DNA of 64,000 bases, taken from NCBI GenBank assembly GCA_002342415.1, contig DDPY01000015.1, positions 153,197-217,196 on the forward strand, read 5' to 3'. This document shows, piece by piece, positions 24,566-33,772 of this stretch (position 1 is the stretch's first letter; each line of letters opens with the position of its first letter). This DNA comes from Prevotella sp. UBA2456. Lineage in GTDB: Bacteria > Bacteroidota > Bacteroidia > Bacteroidales > Bacteroidaceae. The notes beneath the pieces were generated by a model that was not told the DNA's origin, searched no databases, and saw only the letters and a program-made list of their open reading frames with translations. A program made the translations under genes and the position numbers.

Positions 24566-25282
24566 TCATTCTCCCCCACCCCGACTAAACTCAATAATCG
24601 CGCTCACCTGATCACCAACAGAAAGCGACACGATCATGCCGCCGTCTATCTGATAAACCGTCGGTACCAGCACATCGCCTAATTTCGCAGCCACACGGTA
24701 CTCCACTCTCAAACCCGCCACACGGAAATCCTCTGGAAGCAGCTCCATAGCCACACGGACATAGTTGGCATTGTTCATGTGACGGTTGTAGTCGATGTCG
24801 GCACGAAGCACCGTGACAGCATCAAGCCGCTCTCCTCCTTCTTTCGGAAGCATAATCCTGCGGTCCCTGTAATTCATTTCCAGCTGAGGTTCAAGCTTCA
24901 TCGAGGCGATGGTGGCATCGTCAACCCGTTTCAGTTTCCCTGTACCTTTGTCTACAAAAGCCCCCATGCTCCATGTCTTATAGCATGGCTTTCCCTCTGC
25001 ATCATAGATATAGGTATTGCGGAAGCCGAACATAGGCTTCATGCCATAGACCGAACTCGTCACCGTCAGCTCCTCTTTGTATTCGGGAGTACGTATAATC
25101 TCCACTTGGCGCGTAGCCAATAGTTGAGCCATATTCTGCTCTGAGAAATACTGCTTCACGCCGGGCTCACTGTCTATCCACATCTCGGAACAGTCCTGCA
25201 TCATCTGGAGGGCAGAATAGAGTTTCAGTCTTCCTTCGCTGTCGCAGGTACTGGTTGTTACTTTATACTTTAGGCTATACAT
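24566..25282 (-). CDS. Acyl-ACP thioesterase (FatA/FatB type)
   Basis: Releases fatty acids from acyl carrier protein. The 238-residue protein has two hotdog halves: the N-terminal 'YKVTTSTCDSEGRLKL' with 'LYSALQMMQDCSE', and the C-terminal 'DIDYNRHMNNANYVRVAMELLP', the Asn-His-Asn-type signature of this family. Its length is normal for bacterial members. It is first in a pair with the secreted protein downstream. Confidence 0.9.
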   Translation of the reverse strand: MYSLKYKVTTSTCDSEGRLKLYSALQMMQDCSEMWIDSEPGVKQYFSEQNMAQLLATRQVEIIRTPEYKEELTVTSSVYGMKPMFGFRNTYIYDAEGKPCYKTWSMGAFVDKGTGKLKRVDDATIASMKLEPQLEMNYRDRRIMLPKEGGERLDAVTVLRADIDYNRHMNNANYVRVAMELLPEDFRVAGLRVEYRVAAKLGDVLVPTVYQIDGGMIVSLSVGDQVSAIIEFSRGGGE

Positions 25283-25354
25283 CTTTTCTTATTTTAGTAA
25301 TCGTTAAAAAATACTCTATGTAGTGATAAGTTCCCTTGTTCAGACCACCCCTAA

Positions 25355-25375
25355 CCCCTCCTAACTTAGGAGGGG
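25355..25375. repeat. REP-like palindrome CCCCTCCTAA-C-TTAGGAGGGG
   Basis: A perfect 10 bp inverted repeat around a single base, embedded in 'accacccctaaccc' context. Such CCCCTCC/GGAGGGG palindromes look like dispersed extragenic elements. It lies between the ends of the binding-protein gene and the thioesterase start. Confidence 0.7.
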
Positions 25376-25389
25376 AAGTAGCATGTTAC

Positions 25390-26217
25390 TTAATAGGCAT
25401 ACACCAGGCCATACTTCTCGTGGAGGCGGCGGAGAGAGCCGTCGGACTTCATCCGGGCAATGACGGCGTTGACAAGGTCGAGCAGGTCGGCCTGCCCCTT
25501 GCGCATCAGCACTCCGATTTCTCCGTGTGTGAAGGGCTGCGACAGCAAGGGTGCTGCCAGACGGGTGTCGTTCTGCACATACCAGGGAGCCTCGGTAATC
25601 TCGGTTATCATCATGTCGGCCTTGCCTTCGGCCACCTGATTGGGAATCTCCTCGTTCCTATCGTAGACCATGATGGTGGCATGGGTGAGACGCTCGTTGG
25701 CAAACTTCTGGTTCAGTCCGCCGGGGTTGACCATCACGCGCACCTCGGGCTTGTCGATGTCGGCCAATGAGCGGTATTTGCCGGCATCCTCGGCGCGACA
25801 AAGTATGGTCTTGCCATTGGCCAGATAGCCCTCGCTCATCAGCATCGATGCCTTGCGGGCCTCGGTAATCGTGATGCCCCCGATGGCAAGGTCGAAGGCC
25901 TGCGGTTCTGCCAGCACATCGGCAGTCAGTGTAGGCCATGAAGTCTGTACGAACTCCACGCCGACTCCCATATGGCGGGCTATCCGCTCTGCCATCTCTA
26001 TGCCAAAGCCCCAATAATCACCATTGCGCTCACGATAGGACAACGGCCGATAATCGCCAGTGGTTGCCACCAGCAGCTTGCCCCGCCCGACAATGCGCTG
26101 CACGGTAGGCTGCTGCTGCGAGGACTGCTCCTCGTCCGATGTGCATGATGCGAAGGTGGCTGTGGAGAAGACGATCAGGATGAGGGCTGTCATCCAAAGT
26201 TTCGTCTGTTTCATCAT
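25390..26217 (-). CDS. Periplasmic solute-binding lipoprotein (SBP_bac_3 type)
   Basis: A 275-residue protein from the ATG at 26217 with a lipoprotein signal ending 'TFASC'. The mature part is a family 3 binding protein ('GKLLVATTGDYRPLSYRER', 'WGFGIEMAERIARHMG', 'FDLAIGGITITEARKA'). The last block and the absence of permease genes resemble periplasmic cyclohexadienyl dehydratase (PheC-type) enzymes, so it may be catalytic and not a transport protein. Amino-acid binding or prephenate/arogenate dehydration are the two options. Confidence 0.8.
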   Translation of the reverse strand: MMKQTKLWMTALILIVFSTATFASCTSDEEQSSQQQPTVQRIVGRGKLLVATTGDYRPLSYRERNGDYWGFGIEMAERIARHMGVGVEFVQTSWPTLTADVLAEPQAFDLAIGGITITEARKASMLMSEGYLANGKTILCRAEDAGKYRSLADIDKPEVRVMVNPGGLNQKFANERLTHATIMVYDRNEEIPNQVAEGKADMMITEITEAPWYVQNDTRLAAPLLSQPFTHGEIGVLMRKGQADLLDLVNAVIARMKSDGSLRRLHEKYGLVYAY

Positions 26218-26265
26218 AAAACCGTTTTGAGTCATATTGGGCAGATGCTGTGAGAATAAAGGAAA

Positions 26266-28062
26266 TCAGTCTTGGCTCAGGTCGTGAACCATCTTGCGAT
26301 AGGCATCATACATGCGGCGGCGCGAGATATAGCCCTTCAGATGGTAATGCTGATCGAGTACGGGCAACCAGTCGGCCTGCGTTCGCTCGAAGGTCTTCAT
26401 TACCTCGCTCATGGGAGTATCGTCGCTCAGGGTGGCATTGGGCTGCACCATCAGCTGGGCTGCCATGAAATGATGGTACAGCTCGGTGCGGAACACCACA
26501 TGGCGTATTTTGATAATGTCTATCTCGCCCAACAGCTTGCCTGCGGCATCGGTGACGGGGAGCACGCTATTGCGCGAACGGCTGATCTTGTGTACTATCT
26601 CGCCTAACTCCATATCCGGGGCAACAGCCTGATAGTCGCGGTCGATGACGGAGTCGAGGCTCATCAGTGTCAGCACGGCATGGTCGGTATGGTGGGTGAC
26701 GAGCTTTCCCTGTCGGGCGAGCCGCATGCCATAGATGCTATGAGGCTCGAAGATGATGATGGTGAGATAGCTGGCCACAGAGACTATCATCAGGGGCATG
26801 AACATGTTGTATCCGCTGGTAATCTCGGCAATGAGGAAGATGCCCGTCAGGGGAGCATGCATCACTCCCGACATGACTCCAGCCATACCCAAGAGAGCGA
26901 AATTCTTCTCAGGCACATAGACTCCCACCTGATTGATGTTCCACAGGCGCGAAAAGAGGAACCCCGTGAAGCAGCCGATAAACAGCGACGGTGCGAACGT
27001 ACCACCACAGCCTCCGCCGCCATTGGTAGCAGTGGTGGCAAACACCTTGGTGAAGAGCACCAGCGCGATGTATAGAATAAGGTATTCGGAATGGCCATAG
27101 AACAGGGAGCCGTCGAGCAGCTGGTCCCAGTCGGCCTCGGTCTTGCCGTTGAGCAGCAGGTTGATGCTGTTGTATCCCTCGCCATAGAGTGAGGGGAAGA
27201 GGAAGATGAGCGTGCTCAATATGAGTCCGCCAATGATGAACTTGACATAGGGCTTGTCCTTGAAGCGGCCAAACATGTCCTCGCAGGCGTTCATGGTACG
27301 GATGAAGTAGAGTGAGACAAGTCCGCACGTGACACCCAGCAGGATGCAGGCAGGCACGCGCTCCACCGTCCATCCCGAATCCAGATGGAACGTGAACAGG
27401 GCCGCATCGCCGCGCAGGATATAGGTGACACAGGTGGCTGTCACACAACTCACCAGGATGGGCAACAGCGAAGCCATTGTCAGGTCTATCATCAATACCT
27501 CAAGCGTAAACACCAGACCGGCTATCGGGGCTTTGAAGATGCCGGCAATGGCTCCGGCGGCACCACAGCCCACGAGGGTCATCAGGGTCTTGTTGTCGAG
27601 TTTGAAAAGCTGCCCTAAGTTGGAACCGATGGCAGAGCCTGTCAGCACGATAGGAGCCTCGGCACCCACCGAACCACCAAAGCCAATGGTGATGGCCGAG
27701 GCAATGACCGACGACCACGTATTGTGGGCCTTCAGCCGCGAACGGTTGGACGAGATGGCATAGAGGATACGGGTGATGCCGTGCGAGATATTGTCCTTTA
27801 CCACATACCGCACGAACAGGGATGTGAGGTAGATACCGATGACGGGATAGACGAGGTAGAGCCAGTTGTAGGAGTCGGCCTGAAACTTACCCGTCAGCAG
27901 TGCCACTATCTGATTGATGAGCCCATGCAGCACGGTAGCAGCCACCGCAGCCAGTATGCCCACCATGAACGCCAGGATGAGCAGAAACATCTTGTCGCTC
28001 ACATGTGCTACCCGCCATTCGTGCAGGGCTGACAGCCATTGCGCATTCTTCATATTGCCCAT
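26266..28062 (-). CDS. ClC-type chloride channel/antiporter with CBS domains
   Basis: A 598-residue membrane protein. The ClC fold has about ten hydrophobic spans and the selectivity signatures 'GFGGSVGAEAP', 'GGGGCGGTFAPSLFIG' and 'LTGIFLIAEIT'. The typical anion-binding Ser motif GSGIP reads 'GSVGAE' here. Residues about 455-598 are two CBS domains that sense adenine nucleotides. It lies 1 bp after tsaC and 48 bp before the binding-protein gene, suggesting one transcript. Confidence 0.93.
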   Translation of the reverse strand: MGNMKNAQWLSALHEWRVAHVSDKMFLLILAFMVGILAAVAATVLHGLINQIVALLTGKFQADSYNWLYLVYPVIGIYLTSLFVRYVVKDNISHGITRILYAISSNRSRLKAHNTWSSVIASAITIGFGGSVGAEAPIVLTGSAIGSNLGQLFKLDNKTLMTLVGCGAAGAIAGIFKAPIAGLVFTLEVLMIDLTMASLLPILVSCVTATCVTYILRGDAALFTFHLDSGWTVERVPACILLGVTCGLVSLYFIRTMNACEDMFGRFKDKPYVKFIIGGLILSTLIFLFPSLYGEGYNSINLLLNGKTEADWDQLLDGSLFYGHSEYLILYIALVLFTKVFATTATNGGGGCGGTFAPSLFIGCFTGFLFSRLWNINQVGVYVPEKNFALLGMAGVMSGVMHAPLTGIFLIAEITSGYNMFMPLMIVSVASYLTIIIFEPHSIYGMRLARQGKLVTHHTDHAVLTLMSLDSVIDRDYQAVAPDMELGEIVHKISRSRNSVLPVTDAAGKLLGEIDIIKIRHVVFRTELYHHFMAAQLMVQPNATLSDDTPMSEVMKTFERTQADWLPVLDQHYHLKGYISRRRMYDAYRKMVHDLSQD

Positions 28063-28063
28063 T

Positions 28064-28645
28064 CTATTTCCTGATGACAGTCACTTCTCCATCCATCCGC
28101 AGACGAATGATGCTGGAGGGCTGATGGGGTTTGTGCTCCTGCCTGCGCGACCAGCAGACATAGTCGACCTGCTCCAACAGGCGGGGGTCGATGTCCTGGA
28201 AGTTCTGGGCTGCAGGCTCGCCACTGATGTTGGCAGAGGTAGAGACCAGAGCCTTCTGGAAACGATAGCACAGCTCATGGGAAAAAGACTCGTTGGTGAT
28301 GCGAAGGGCTATGGAGCCGTCTTCGGCAATGAGGTTGGGAGCCAGATTGACTGCCCCATCGAGGATGATGGTGGTAGGCTTGGCATCGCTGTCCTTCAGG
28401 CTGTCGATGAGCTGCCAGGCCACATCGGGCACCTGCCGCACATAGCGCTGCATGCGGGCATCACTGTCTACGAGGCAAATCAGGGCTTTCGAGTCGTCTC
28501 GCTGCTTGATGGCATAGACCCTGCTGACGGCCTCGGCATTGGTGGCATCACAGCCGATGCCCCAAACGGTATCTGTGGGATAGAGTATCACCCCACCCTT
28601 GCGCAATACCTCAACGGCATTCTTGATATCTTGTTCGCGTGTCAT
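28064..28645 (-). CDS. tsaC: Threonylcarbamoyl-AMP synthase (Sua5/YrdC family)
   Basis: Makes threonylcarbamoyl-adenylate for the t6A37 modification of ANN-reading tRNAs. The 193-residue protein is the short TsaC type with 'GGVILYPTDTVWGIGCDATN', 'RVYAIKQRDDSKALICLV', 'LRITNE' and 'STSANISGEPA'. There is no C-terminal Sua5 extension. It starts 6 bp after the rhodanese gene. Confidence 0.93.
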   Translation of the reverse strand: MTREQDIKNAVEVLRKGGVILYPTDTVWGIGCDATNAEAVSRVYAIKQRDDSKALICLVDSDARMQRYVRQVPDVAWQLIDSLKDSDAKPTTIILDGAVNLAPNLIAEDGSIALRITNESFSHELCYRFQKALVSTSANISGEPAAQNFQDIDPRLLEQVDYVCWSRRQEHKPHQPSSIIRLRMDGEVTVIRK

Positions 28646-28651
28646 AAATGC

Positions 28652-29086
28652 TTATCTCTTATTCACTTTTACTACTGGCCTGCCCTCTTCCTTCCATCCT
28701 ACGATGCCTTCCCTGAGGTTGACGGCATGGTAGCCGGCAGACTTGAGGATGTTGGCGGCTGTCTTGCTGCGGAATCCGGTACGGCAGTAGACGGCCACCA
28801 CTTTGTCTTTAGGCAGGCGTTTCAGGCACTGTTCACGGAAGTCACTGTCGTTGATGTTGATATGTATGGCTCCCTGAATACAGTCCTCTCCCAATTCTTC
28901 TTTCGTACGTACATCGAGGACCACCACCTTGGCGGTATCGGCAATCAGCTGGGAGAAGCGGTCGCTGCCCACAGTCTCGCTGATGCCTTCCTTTTCGTCT
29001 TGCTGTTGCGTCTTGGCATTCTGGCTGCACGAACAGACACCTATCAGAATGCACATAAATGTAAAAAACTGAATATAATACTTCAT
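28652..29086 (-). CDS. Rhodanese-like lipoprotein
   Basis: A 144-residue protein with a lipobox near residue 20 ('IGVCSCS') and one rhodanese domain: 'VVVLDVRTKEELGEDCIQGAIHI' and the active loop 'VYCRTGFRS' with catalytic Cys. It likely handles sulfane sulfur or a related anion in the periplasm or outer envelope. It is first in an operon with tsaC and the ClC gene, with a promoter at 29116-29146. Confidence 0.88.
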   Translation of the reverse strand: MKYYIQFFTFMCILIGVCSCSQNAKTQQQDEKEGISETVGSDRFSQLIADTAKVVVLDVRTKEELGEDCIQGAIHININDSDFREQCLKRLPKDKVVAVYCRTGFRSKTAANILKSAGYHAVNLREGIVGWKEEGRPVVKVNKR

Positions 29087-29115
29087 ATCGATTACATTTT
29101 TCTCAAATCAAAGTG

Positions 29116-29146
29116 CAAAGATAGTACAAAATATTGAAACTAACAA
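29116..29146 (-). promoter_or_regulatory. Promoter for rhodanese-tsaC-ClC operon
   Basis: Minus strand TTG at 29146-29144, 20 bp spacer, TATCTTTG at 29123-29116; 30 bp before the start. Confidence 0.7.
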
Positions 29147-29160
29147 GCAAAGCGCCAATT

Positions 29161-31221
29161 TTATTTTTTCCGGAAACAGAGCATTGTCATGTCATCGCTC
29201 GGGTCGGCACCATTGACATGAGCCTGCACATCAGCCACCAGCTGGTCTATCAGCTGACGTGCATGCAGGCTGCGGCGCTCGCGGATGAAGGCCAGCAAAT
29301 GGTCGTCTCCATACTGTTCCTGCTGGCCATTCTCTGCCTCGTTCAGGCCGTCGGTGTAGACGAAGAACTGCTTGCCCGTGATATTATCAATAGACTCTCC
29401 TACATACTCCAGTCCTTCCCACAATCCCAACGGTGCGTTGCTCTGCATCTGCACATACTCGCCATCCAGGATGGGAGGGTTATGCCCCGCATTGCAGAAG
29501 TCGAGGTGTCCGGTATCGAGATTAAGCAGCCCGATGAACATCGTGACAAACATGCCGTTCTCGTTGTCCTGCACCAGCTCGTTGTTCATCGCACTGGCTA
29601 TCTCGGCAGGCGAGAGGCGATACTTGCACAGTGTTCGGAACAGACGGGCCGACATAGCCATAAAGAGGGCTGCCGGCACTCCCTTGCCGCTGACATCGCC
29701 TACACAGAAGTATAGATTATCATCGAACTTCACAAAGTCATAGAGGTCGCCCCCCACCTCCTTGGCGGGTGTCATCGAGGCATAGATGTCGATGCGGCGG
29801 GTTTGCGGGAAGACGTGAGGCACCATAGCCATCTGTATCTCCCGTGCAATGCGGAGCTCACTCTCGATACGCTCCTTGACAGCCGTAGTCTCCTCCAGCT
29901 TGTCATAGGCCTCGCGCAACTTGCGGAGCTGCTGACGGCGATTGACGGCATAGATGGCTATGAAGATGAAGCCCAGGGAGGTCAAGCCCACCACAGCACC
30001 CCACTTCAACAGACGGGCACGTTCGGCATGCTCGCGTGCCATCAGCTGCGACTGAAACTCGCTCAGTTCGCGCTCCTTATTATTAGCCATCAGGCTGTCG
30101 TTCTCGCGACGGGCATCCATCTCCTCAAGGCGTGCACGCTGGTTTTCGAGAGCCATATTGAGGGCATACTCCTGAAGGCGTTTCTCCTCCAACTCGTGTG
30201 CAATGCGCTCCATCTCAAGCCGCTGGTTGGCCAGCCGCAGGTCTTTGGCCTCGTTCTCGACACGCGCCTTTTCGAGCCACATGCCCATATCCAGTGAGGT
30301 CTTCCTGATTTCGTCGTTATTGACGGAGTCGAAGAGGTGACGATATTTCAGGTAATAATCATAGGCATGCTTATAGTCGTGCTTGGCATAATAGAGTCGG
30401 GAATAATAGTTCAACTGTGTGGCCTTGCTCTCTTCCGGCAGCGAGTCGACCACCTGCTGGGCCTTCTTCAAGTCGCCGTGGAGGAGTGCTTTGTTAAAGT
30501 CGATGACATAGCCAAAGTTGTCATCGTGGCCCAACACCTTCTTCATCTGCTCGCGCTCGGCATAGGCCTTGTCCTGCACTTCCACAGGTGCATGCTCGTC
30601 ATAGAGCACCATGCAGCGGTAGGACATTGCACTCAACTTATGGATGGGTCTCGATTGGGGATTTTTGAGCACGCGCTCTACATAATCCAACACCTGCTGC
30701 CGGTTTCCCCGGGCACGTTCCACTTTCGACAGGGCCAGATAGAGGGCGGCGCGGTTCTCGTCAGGATAATAGCGCTTGAGGATGTCGAGCGACTCGCCTA
30801 AGTGGCGGGCAGCCTCGTCAAAATGTGACAGGGCGGTATGAACCGTTCCCAACACATAGTTGGCGGCATAGATTCCATACAGATTATGCTCACCCTCTGC
30901 CTCCTTGAAGATTTGCCTGGCCATCTCGATGGCCTTACCGCGATGGATGTAGGAGGAGGTGTAGATGGCCTCGTTGCCATAAGCTTTGTAGTAGTCCATC
31001 GGCAGCTTGTTCTTCTTGGCAAAATCCTTCAGCAGGGAAATGGTGTGCAGAAACTCCTGAGTATTACGCTTGCTGTAATGATAATACATATCCTTCCGAA
31101 GCTGCTTTAGCTTCAGCGAGTCGGCATTTGTCATTGCCATCCCCGTCATGCCCGACATGAACAGCACAAGTGTAAGTATCAGCCGGCAAAAGATATGTAT
31201 ATGTAACACAGTACGCTTCAA
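29161..31221 (-). CDS. SpoIIE-type PP2C phosphatase with TPR sensor region
   Basis: A 686-residue membrane sensor phosphatase. A signal sequence or membrane anchor (1-28) is followed by helical TPR-like repeats (about 35-320), a coiled coil rich in Glu/Arg (about 320-400), a membrane span (about 410-428, 'WGAVVGLTSLGFIFIAIYAV') and a cytosolic SpoIIE domain ('AKEVGGDLYDFV', 'VGDVSGKGVPAALFM', 'DFCNAGHNPP', 'DDMTML'). It probably dephosphorylates an anti-sigma antagonist. The start is a TTG inside a heptamer array; no ATG precedes it in frame, and a later Met would remove the signal sequence. Confidence 0.88.
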   Translation of the reverse strand: MKRTVLHIHIFCRLILTLVLFMSGMTGMAMTNADSLKLKQLRKDMYYHYSKRNTQEFLHTISLLKDFAKKNKLPMDYYKAYGNEAIYTSSYIHRGKAIEMARQIFKEAEGEHNLYGIYAANYVLGTVHTALSHFDEAARHLGESLDILKRYYPDENRAALYLALSKVERARGNRQQVLDYVERVLKNPQSRPIHKLSAMSYRCMVLYDEHAPVEVQDKAYAEREQMKKVLGHDDNFGYVIDFNKALLHGDLKKAQQVVDSLPEESKATQLNYYSRLYYAKHDYKHAYDYYLKYRHLFDSVNNDEIRKTSLDMGMWLEKARVENEAKDLRLANQRLEMERIAHELEEKRLQEYALNMALENQRARLEEMDARRENDSLMANNKERELSEFQSQLMAREHAERARLLKWGAVVGLTSLGFIFIAIYAVNRRQQLRKLREAYDKLEETTAVKERIESELRIAREIQMAMVPHVFPQTRRIDIYASMTPAKEVGGDLYDFVKFDDNLYFCVGDVSGKGVPAALFMAMSARLFRTLCKYRLSPAEIASAMNNELVQDNENGMFVTMFIGLLNLDTGHLDFCNAGHNPPILDGEYVQMQSNAPLGLWEGLEYVGESIDNITGKQFFVYTDGLNEAENGQQEQYGDDHLLAFIRERRSLHARQLIDQLVADVQAHVNGADPSDDMTMLCFRKK

Positions 31222-31265
31222 TGTTCAATGCTCAATGTTCAATGTTCAATGTTCAATGTTCAAAA
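31217..31265. repeat. Heptamer array TTCAATG, seven units, bridging two genes
   Basis: Units ttcaatg (five), ctcaatg and ttcaaaa in strict 7 bp register. The prfC stop (31260-31262) and the TTG start of the phosphatase gene (31219-31221) are both inside, so the array is the whole intergenic region. Confidence 0.92.
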
Positions 31266-32849
31266 CTCGCTGGTAAAATGGAACTTGATATGCTTAAAGT
31301 CTTCCTGTGCCATAGTGAGCACATAGCCAGAGTCGGCCAGGAACACATCGCGGCCGTCCTTGTCCTTGGCCATATACTGATACTTGCGCTTCTTGAAGTT
31401 CTCAAGCTCCGCATCATCATCACTCTCTATCCAGCAGGCTTTATACAGGTGGACAGGCTCCCAGCGGCACTTGGCATTATACTCGTTCTCTAAACGATAC
31501 TGGATGACCTCGAACTGCAGCTGACCTACGGTGCCAATAATCTTGCGGCCGTTGAACTGGTTGACAAACAGCTGGGCCACGCCCTCGTCCATCAGCTGGT
31601 CGATACCCTTCTGGAGCTGTTTCGATTTCATCGGGTCATCATTCTCGATATATTTGAACAACTCGGGCGAGAACGAAGGCAGCCCGCGGAAGTGCAGCTG
31701 CTCACCCTCGGTCAGCGTGTCACCAATCTTGAAGATGCCATTGTCAGGCAGTCCCACGATGTCACCCGGCCAAGCCTCGTCAATGGTCGACTTGCGCTGA
31801 GCCATAAACTGGGTGGGACTGGAGAAGCGGAGAGTCTTGCCCTGACGGACATGCAGATAGGGCTGGTTGCGCTGGAACTTACCCGAACACACCTTGCAGA
31901 AGGCGATACACGAGCGGTGGTTGGGGTCGATATTGGCCGTAATCTTGAAGATGAAGCCGGTAAACTTCGGCTCTTCGGGCTGCACCATGCGCTCCTCGGC
32001 CTTGGTAGGCTTCGGACTGGGGGCAATCTCTACAAAACAGTTGAGCAGCTCCTGCACACCGAAGTTGTTGAGGGCCGAACCGAAGAAGACGGGAGCCACC
32101 TCGGCCGATCGGTAGGTCTCCACATCGAACGGCGGATATACACCGTCCACCAGTTCCAGGTCTTCGCGCAGCTTCTCGGCATCCTGCTCGCCCACACGGG
32201 CATCGAGGTCGGGAGAATCGACCTCCACACTGACCTTCTCCGTCACGCGCTGCTTGTCGGGAGTGAAGAGGTCGAGCTTCTGCTCATAGATATTATAGAC
32301 ACCCTTGAACTTCGCACCCTGATTGATGGGCCATGACAGGGGACGCACCTTGATTTCCAGTTCCTTCTCCAACTCGTCTAACAGATCGAAGGGGTCGCGA
32401 CCCTCGCGGTCCATCTTGTTGATGAAGATGATGACGGGGGTATTCCTCATGCGGCATACCGACATCAGTTTGCGGGTCTGGGTCTCCACACCCTTGGCTC
32501 CGTCTACCACGATAATGGCTGAGTCGACGGCTGTCAGTGTGCGATAGGTGTCCTCGGCAAAGTCCTGGTGACCAGGGGTATCGAGAATGTTCACCTTATA
32601 TTCTATGTCGGAGCCCTCAGGGGTATAGTCGAACTCCATCACAGAGGTCGACACCGAGATACCACGCTGCTTCTCAATATCCATCCAGTCGGAGGTTGCA
32701 GTCTTCTTGATCTTATTATTCTTCACCGCACCAGCCACCTGTATCTGTCCGCCAAACAGGAGGAACTTCTCCGTCAGGGTGGTCTTACCAGCATCAGGAT
32801 GCGAGATAATAGCAAAGGTTCTTCTACGTTCTATTTCTTGATTCACCAC
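31260..32849 (-). CDS. prfC: Peptide chain release factor 3
   Basis: A translational GTPase that recycles RF1/RF2 after termination. The 529-residue protein has the G1 'SHPDAGKTTLTEK', 'DWMDIEKQRGISV' (switch I), 'DTPGHQDF' (G3) and 'NKMDREGRDP' (G4) signatures, and the RF3-specific 'LPSFSPELF' region. It begins at a GTG (32849) directly followed by another GTG; either could start it. Its stop is part of the TTCAATG array. Confidence 0.96.
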   Translation of the reverse strand: MVNQEIERRRTFAIISHPDAGKTTLTEKFLLFGGQIQVAGAVKNNKIKKTATSDWMDIEKQRGISVSTSVMEFDYTPEGSDIEYKVNILDTPGHQDFAEDTYRTLTAVDSAIIVVDGAKGVETQTRKLMSVCRMRNTPVIIFINKMDREGRDPFDLLDELEKELEIKVRPLSWPINQGAKFKGVYNIYEQKLDLFTPDKQRVTEKVSVEVDSPDLDARVGEQDAEKLREDLELVDGVYPPFDVETYRSAEVAPVFFGSALNNFGVQELLNCFVEIAPSPKPTKAEERMVQPEEPKFTGFIFKITANIDPNHRSCIAFCKVCSGKFQRNQPYLHVRQGKTLRFSSPTQFMAQRKSTIDEAWPGDIVGLPDNGIFKIGDTLTEGEQLHFRGLPSFSPELFKYIENDDPMKSKQLQKGIDQLMDEGVAQLFVNQFNGRKIIGTVGQLQFEVIQYRLENEYNAKCRWEPVHLYKACWIESDDDAELENFKKRKYQYMAKDKDGRDVFLADSGYVLTMAQEDFKHIKFHFTSEF

Positions 32850-32852
32850 AAT

Positions 32853-32894
32853 TATTTACTATTTACGATTTACTATTTTCGATTTACAATTTAG
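32853..32894. repeat. Heptamer array TATTTAC/GATTTAC, six units
   Basis: Units tatttac, tatttac, gatttac, tattttc, gatttac, aatttag. The rfbD stop (32884-32886) is inside; the array fills the gap between prfC and rfbD. Same family as 33738-33772, 34320-34356 and (complement) 36663-36705. Confidence 0.9.
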
Positions 32895-33732
32895 CAATAC
32901 ACTCGGCGAGGCTGTCTTCCCAATAGGGAACCTCGATGCCATAGGCTGTCTTCAACTTGGTCTTGTCGAGCACACTATAGTGAGGGCGATGTGCAGGAGT
33001 GGGATATTCCGAGGTGTGCAGCGGACGCACATGACAGGTGGTGATACCCGCCAGGCGATGGATGGCTTTAGTAAAGTCGTACCACGAGATGACACCTTCG
33101 TTGGAGAAGTGGAAGACTCCGGGCTGGATGCCCTTCTCGATAGCCGTCATGATGACACGTGCCAGATCGCGGGCATAGGTGGGTGTTCCTATCTGGTCGA
33201 AGATGACACCCAACTCGCTCTTCTCCTTGCCCAGACGAATCATCGTCTTCACAAAGTTGTTGCCGAAGGTGGAGTAAAGCCAAGCCGTACGGATAATCAT
33301 CGAGCGCTTGCAGAACTTGGACACCCCTAACTCGCCAGCGAGCTTCGTAGAACCGTAGACACTGTCCGGACAGGGGGTGTCGGTCTCAACATAAGGCTTG
33401 AAGCTCTTGCCGTTAAACACATAGTCTGTGGATATCTGCACCAGCCATCCTCCACGCTTCTCAACGGCCGAAGCCAAGTAGGAGGGGGCTACGGTGTTGA
33501 GTGTTGTGCAGAGCTCTTTGTTTTCCTCGGCCTTGTCGACTGCCGTATAGGCGGCACAGTTGACAATACCGTCAATCTGGTGCTGGGCCACAAACTGCTC
33601 GACATGCAGCTGACTGGTGATGTCGAGCTCCTGGACATCGGTATTAAACCACTGATGCTGGGGATACTCACGCTCCAGCAACTGCATCTCGTTTCCCAAT
33701 TGGCCGTTACAGCCTGTTATCAGTATATTCAC
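32884..33732 (-). CDS. rfbD: dTDP-4-dehydrorhamnose reductase RmlD
   Basis: Last step of dTDP-L-rhamnose synthesis, NAD(P)H reduction of the 4-keto group. The 282-residue SDR protein has 'ILITGCNGQLGNEM', 'DGIVNCAAYTAVDKAE', 'ISTDYVFNG', 'YGSTKLAGE' (catalytic Tyr-x3-Lys) and 'RTAWLYS'. It works with RmlA encoded at 4941. It is flanked on both sides by heptamer arrays. Confidence 0.96.
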   Translation of the reverse strand: MNILITGCNGQLGNEMQLLEREYPQHQWFNTDVQELDITSQLHVEQFVAQHQIDGIVNCAAYTAVDKAEENKELCTTLNTVAPSYLASAVEKRGGWLVQISTDYVFNGKSFKPYVETDTPCPDSVYGSTKLAGELGVSKFCKRSMIIRTAWLYSTFGNNFVKTMIRLGKEKSELGVIFDQIGTPTYARDLARVIMTAIEKGIQPGVFHFSNEGVISWYDFTKAIHRLAGITTCHVRPLHTSEYPTPAHRPHYSVLDKTKLKTAYGIEVPYWEDSLAECIAKL

Positions 33733-33737
33733 CTTGT

Positions 33738-33772
33738 TATTTACTATTTTCGATTTACGATTTACGATTTAT
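33738..33772. repeat. Heptamer array GATTTAC, five units
   Basis: Units tatttac, tattttc, gatttac, gatttac, gatttat; the stop of the DUF4924 gene (33769-33771) is in the last unit and the rfbD start is 5 bp from the first. Confidence 0.9.

Noticed and set aside
25355..25375. Intrinsic terminator at the CCCCTCC palindrome
   Set aside because: The loop is one base and there is no T-run on either strand; listed as a REP-like palindrome instead.
27914..29137. Plus-strand frame of 407 codons
   Set aside because: It is antisense to the ClC, tsaC and rhodanese genes, which all have clear family motifs; composition is not protein-like.
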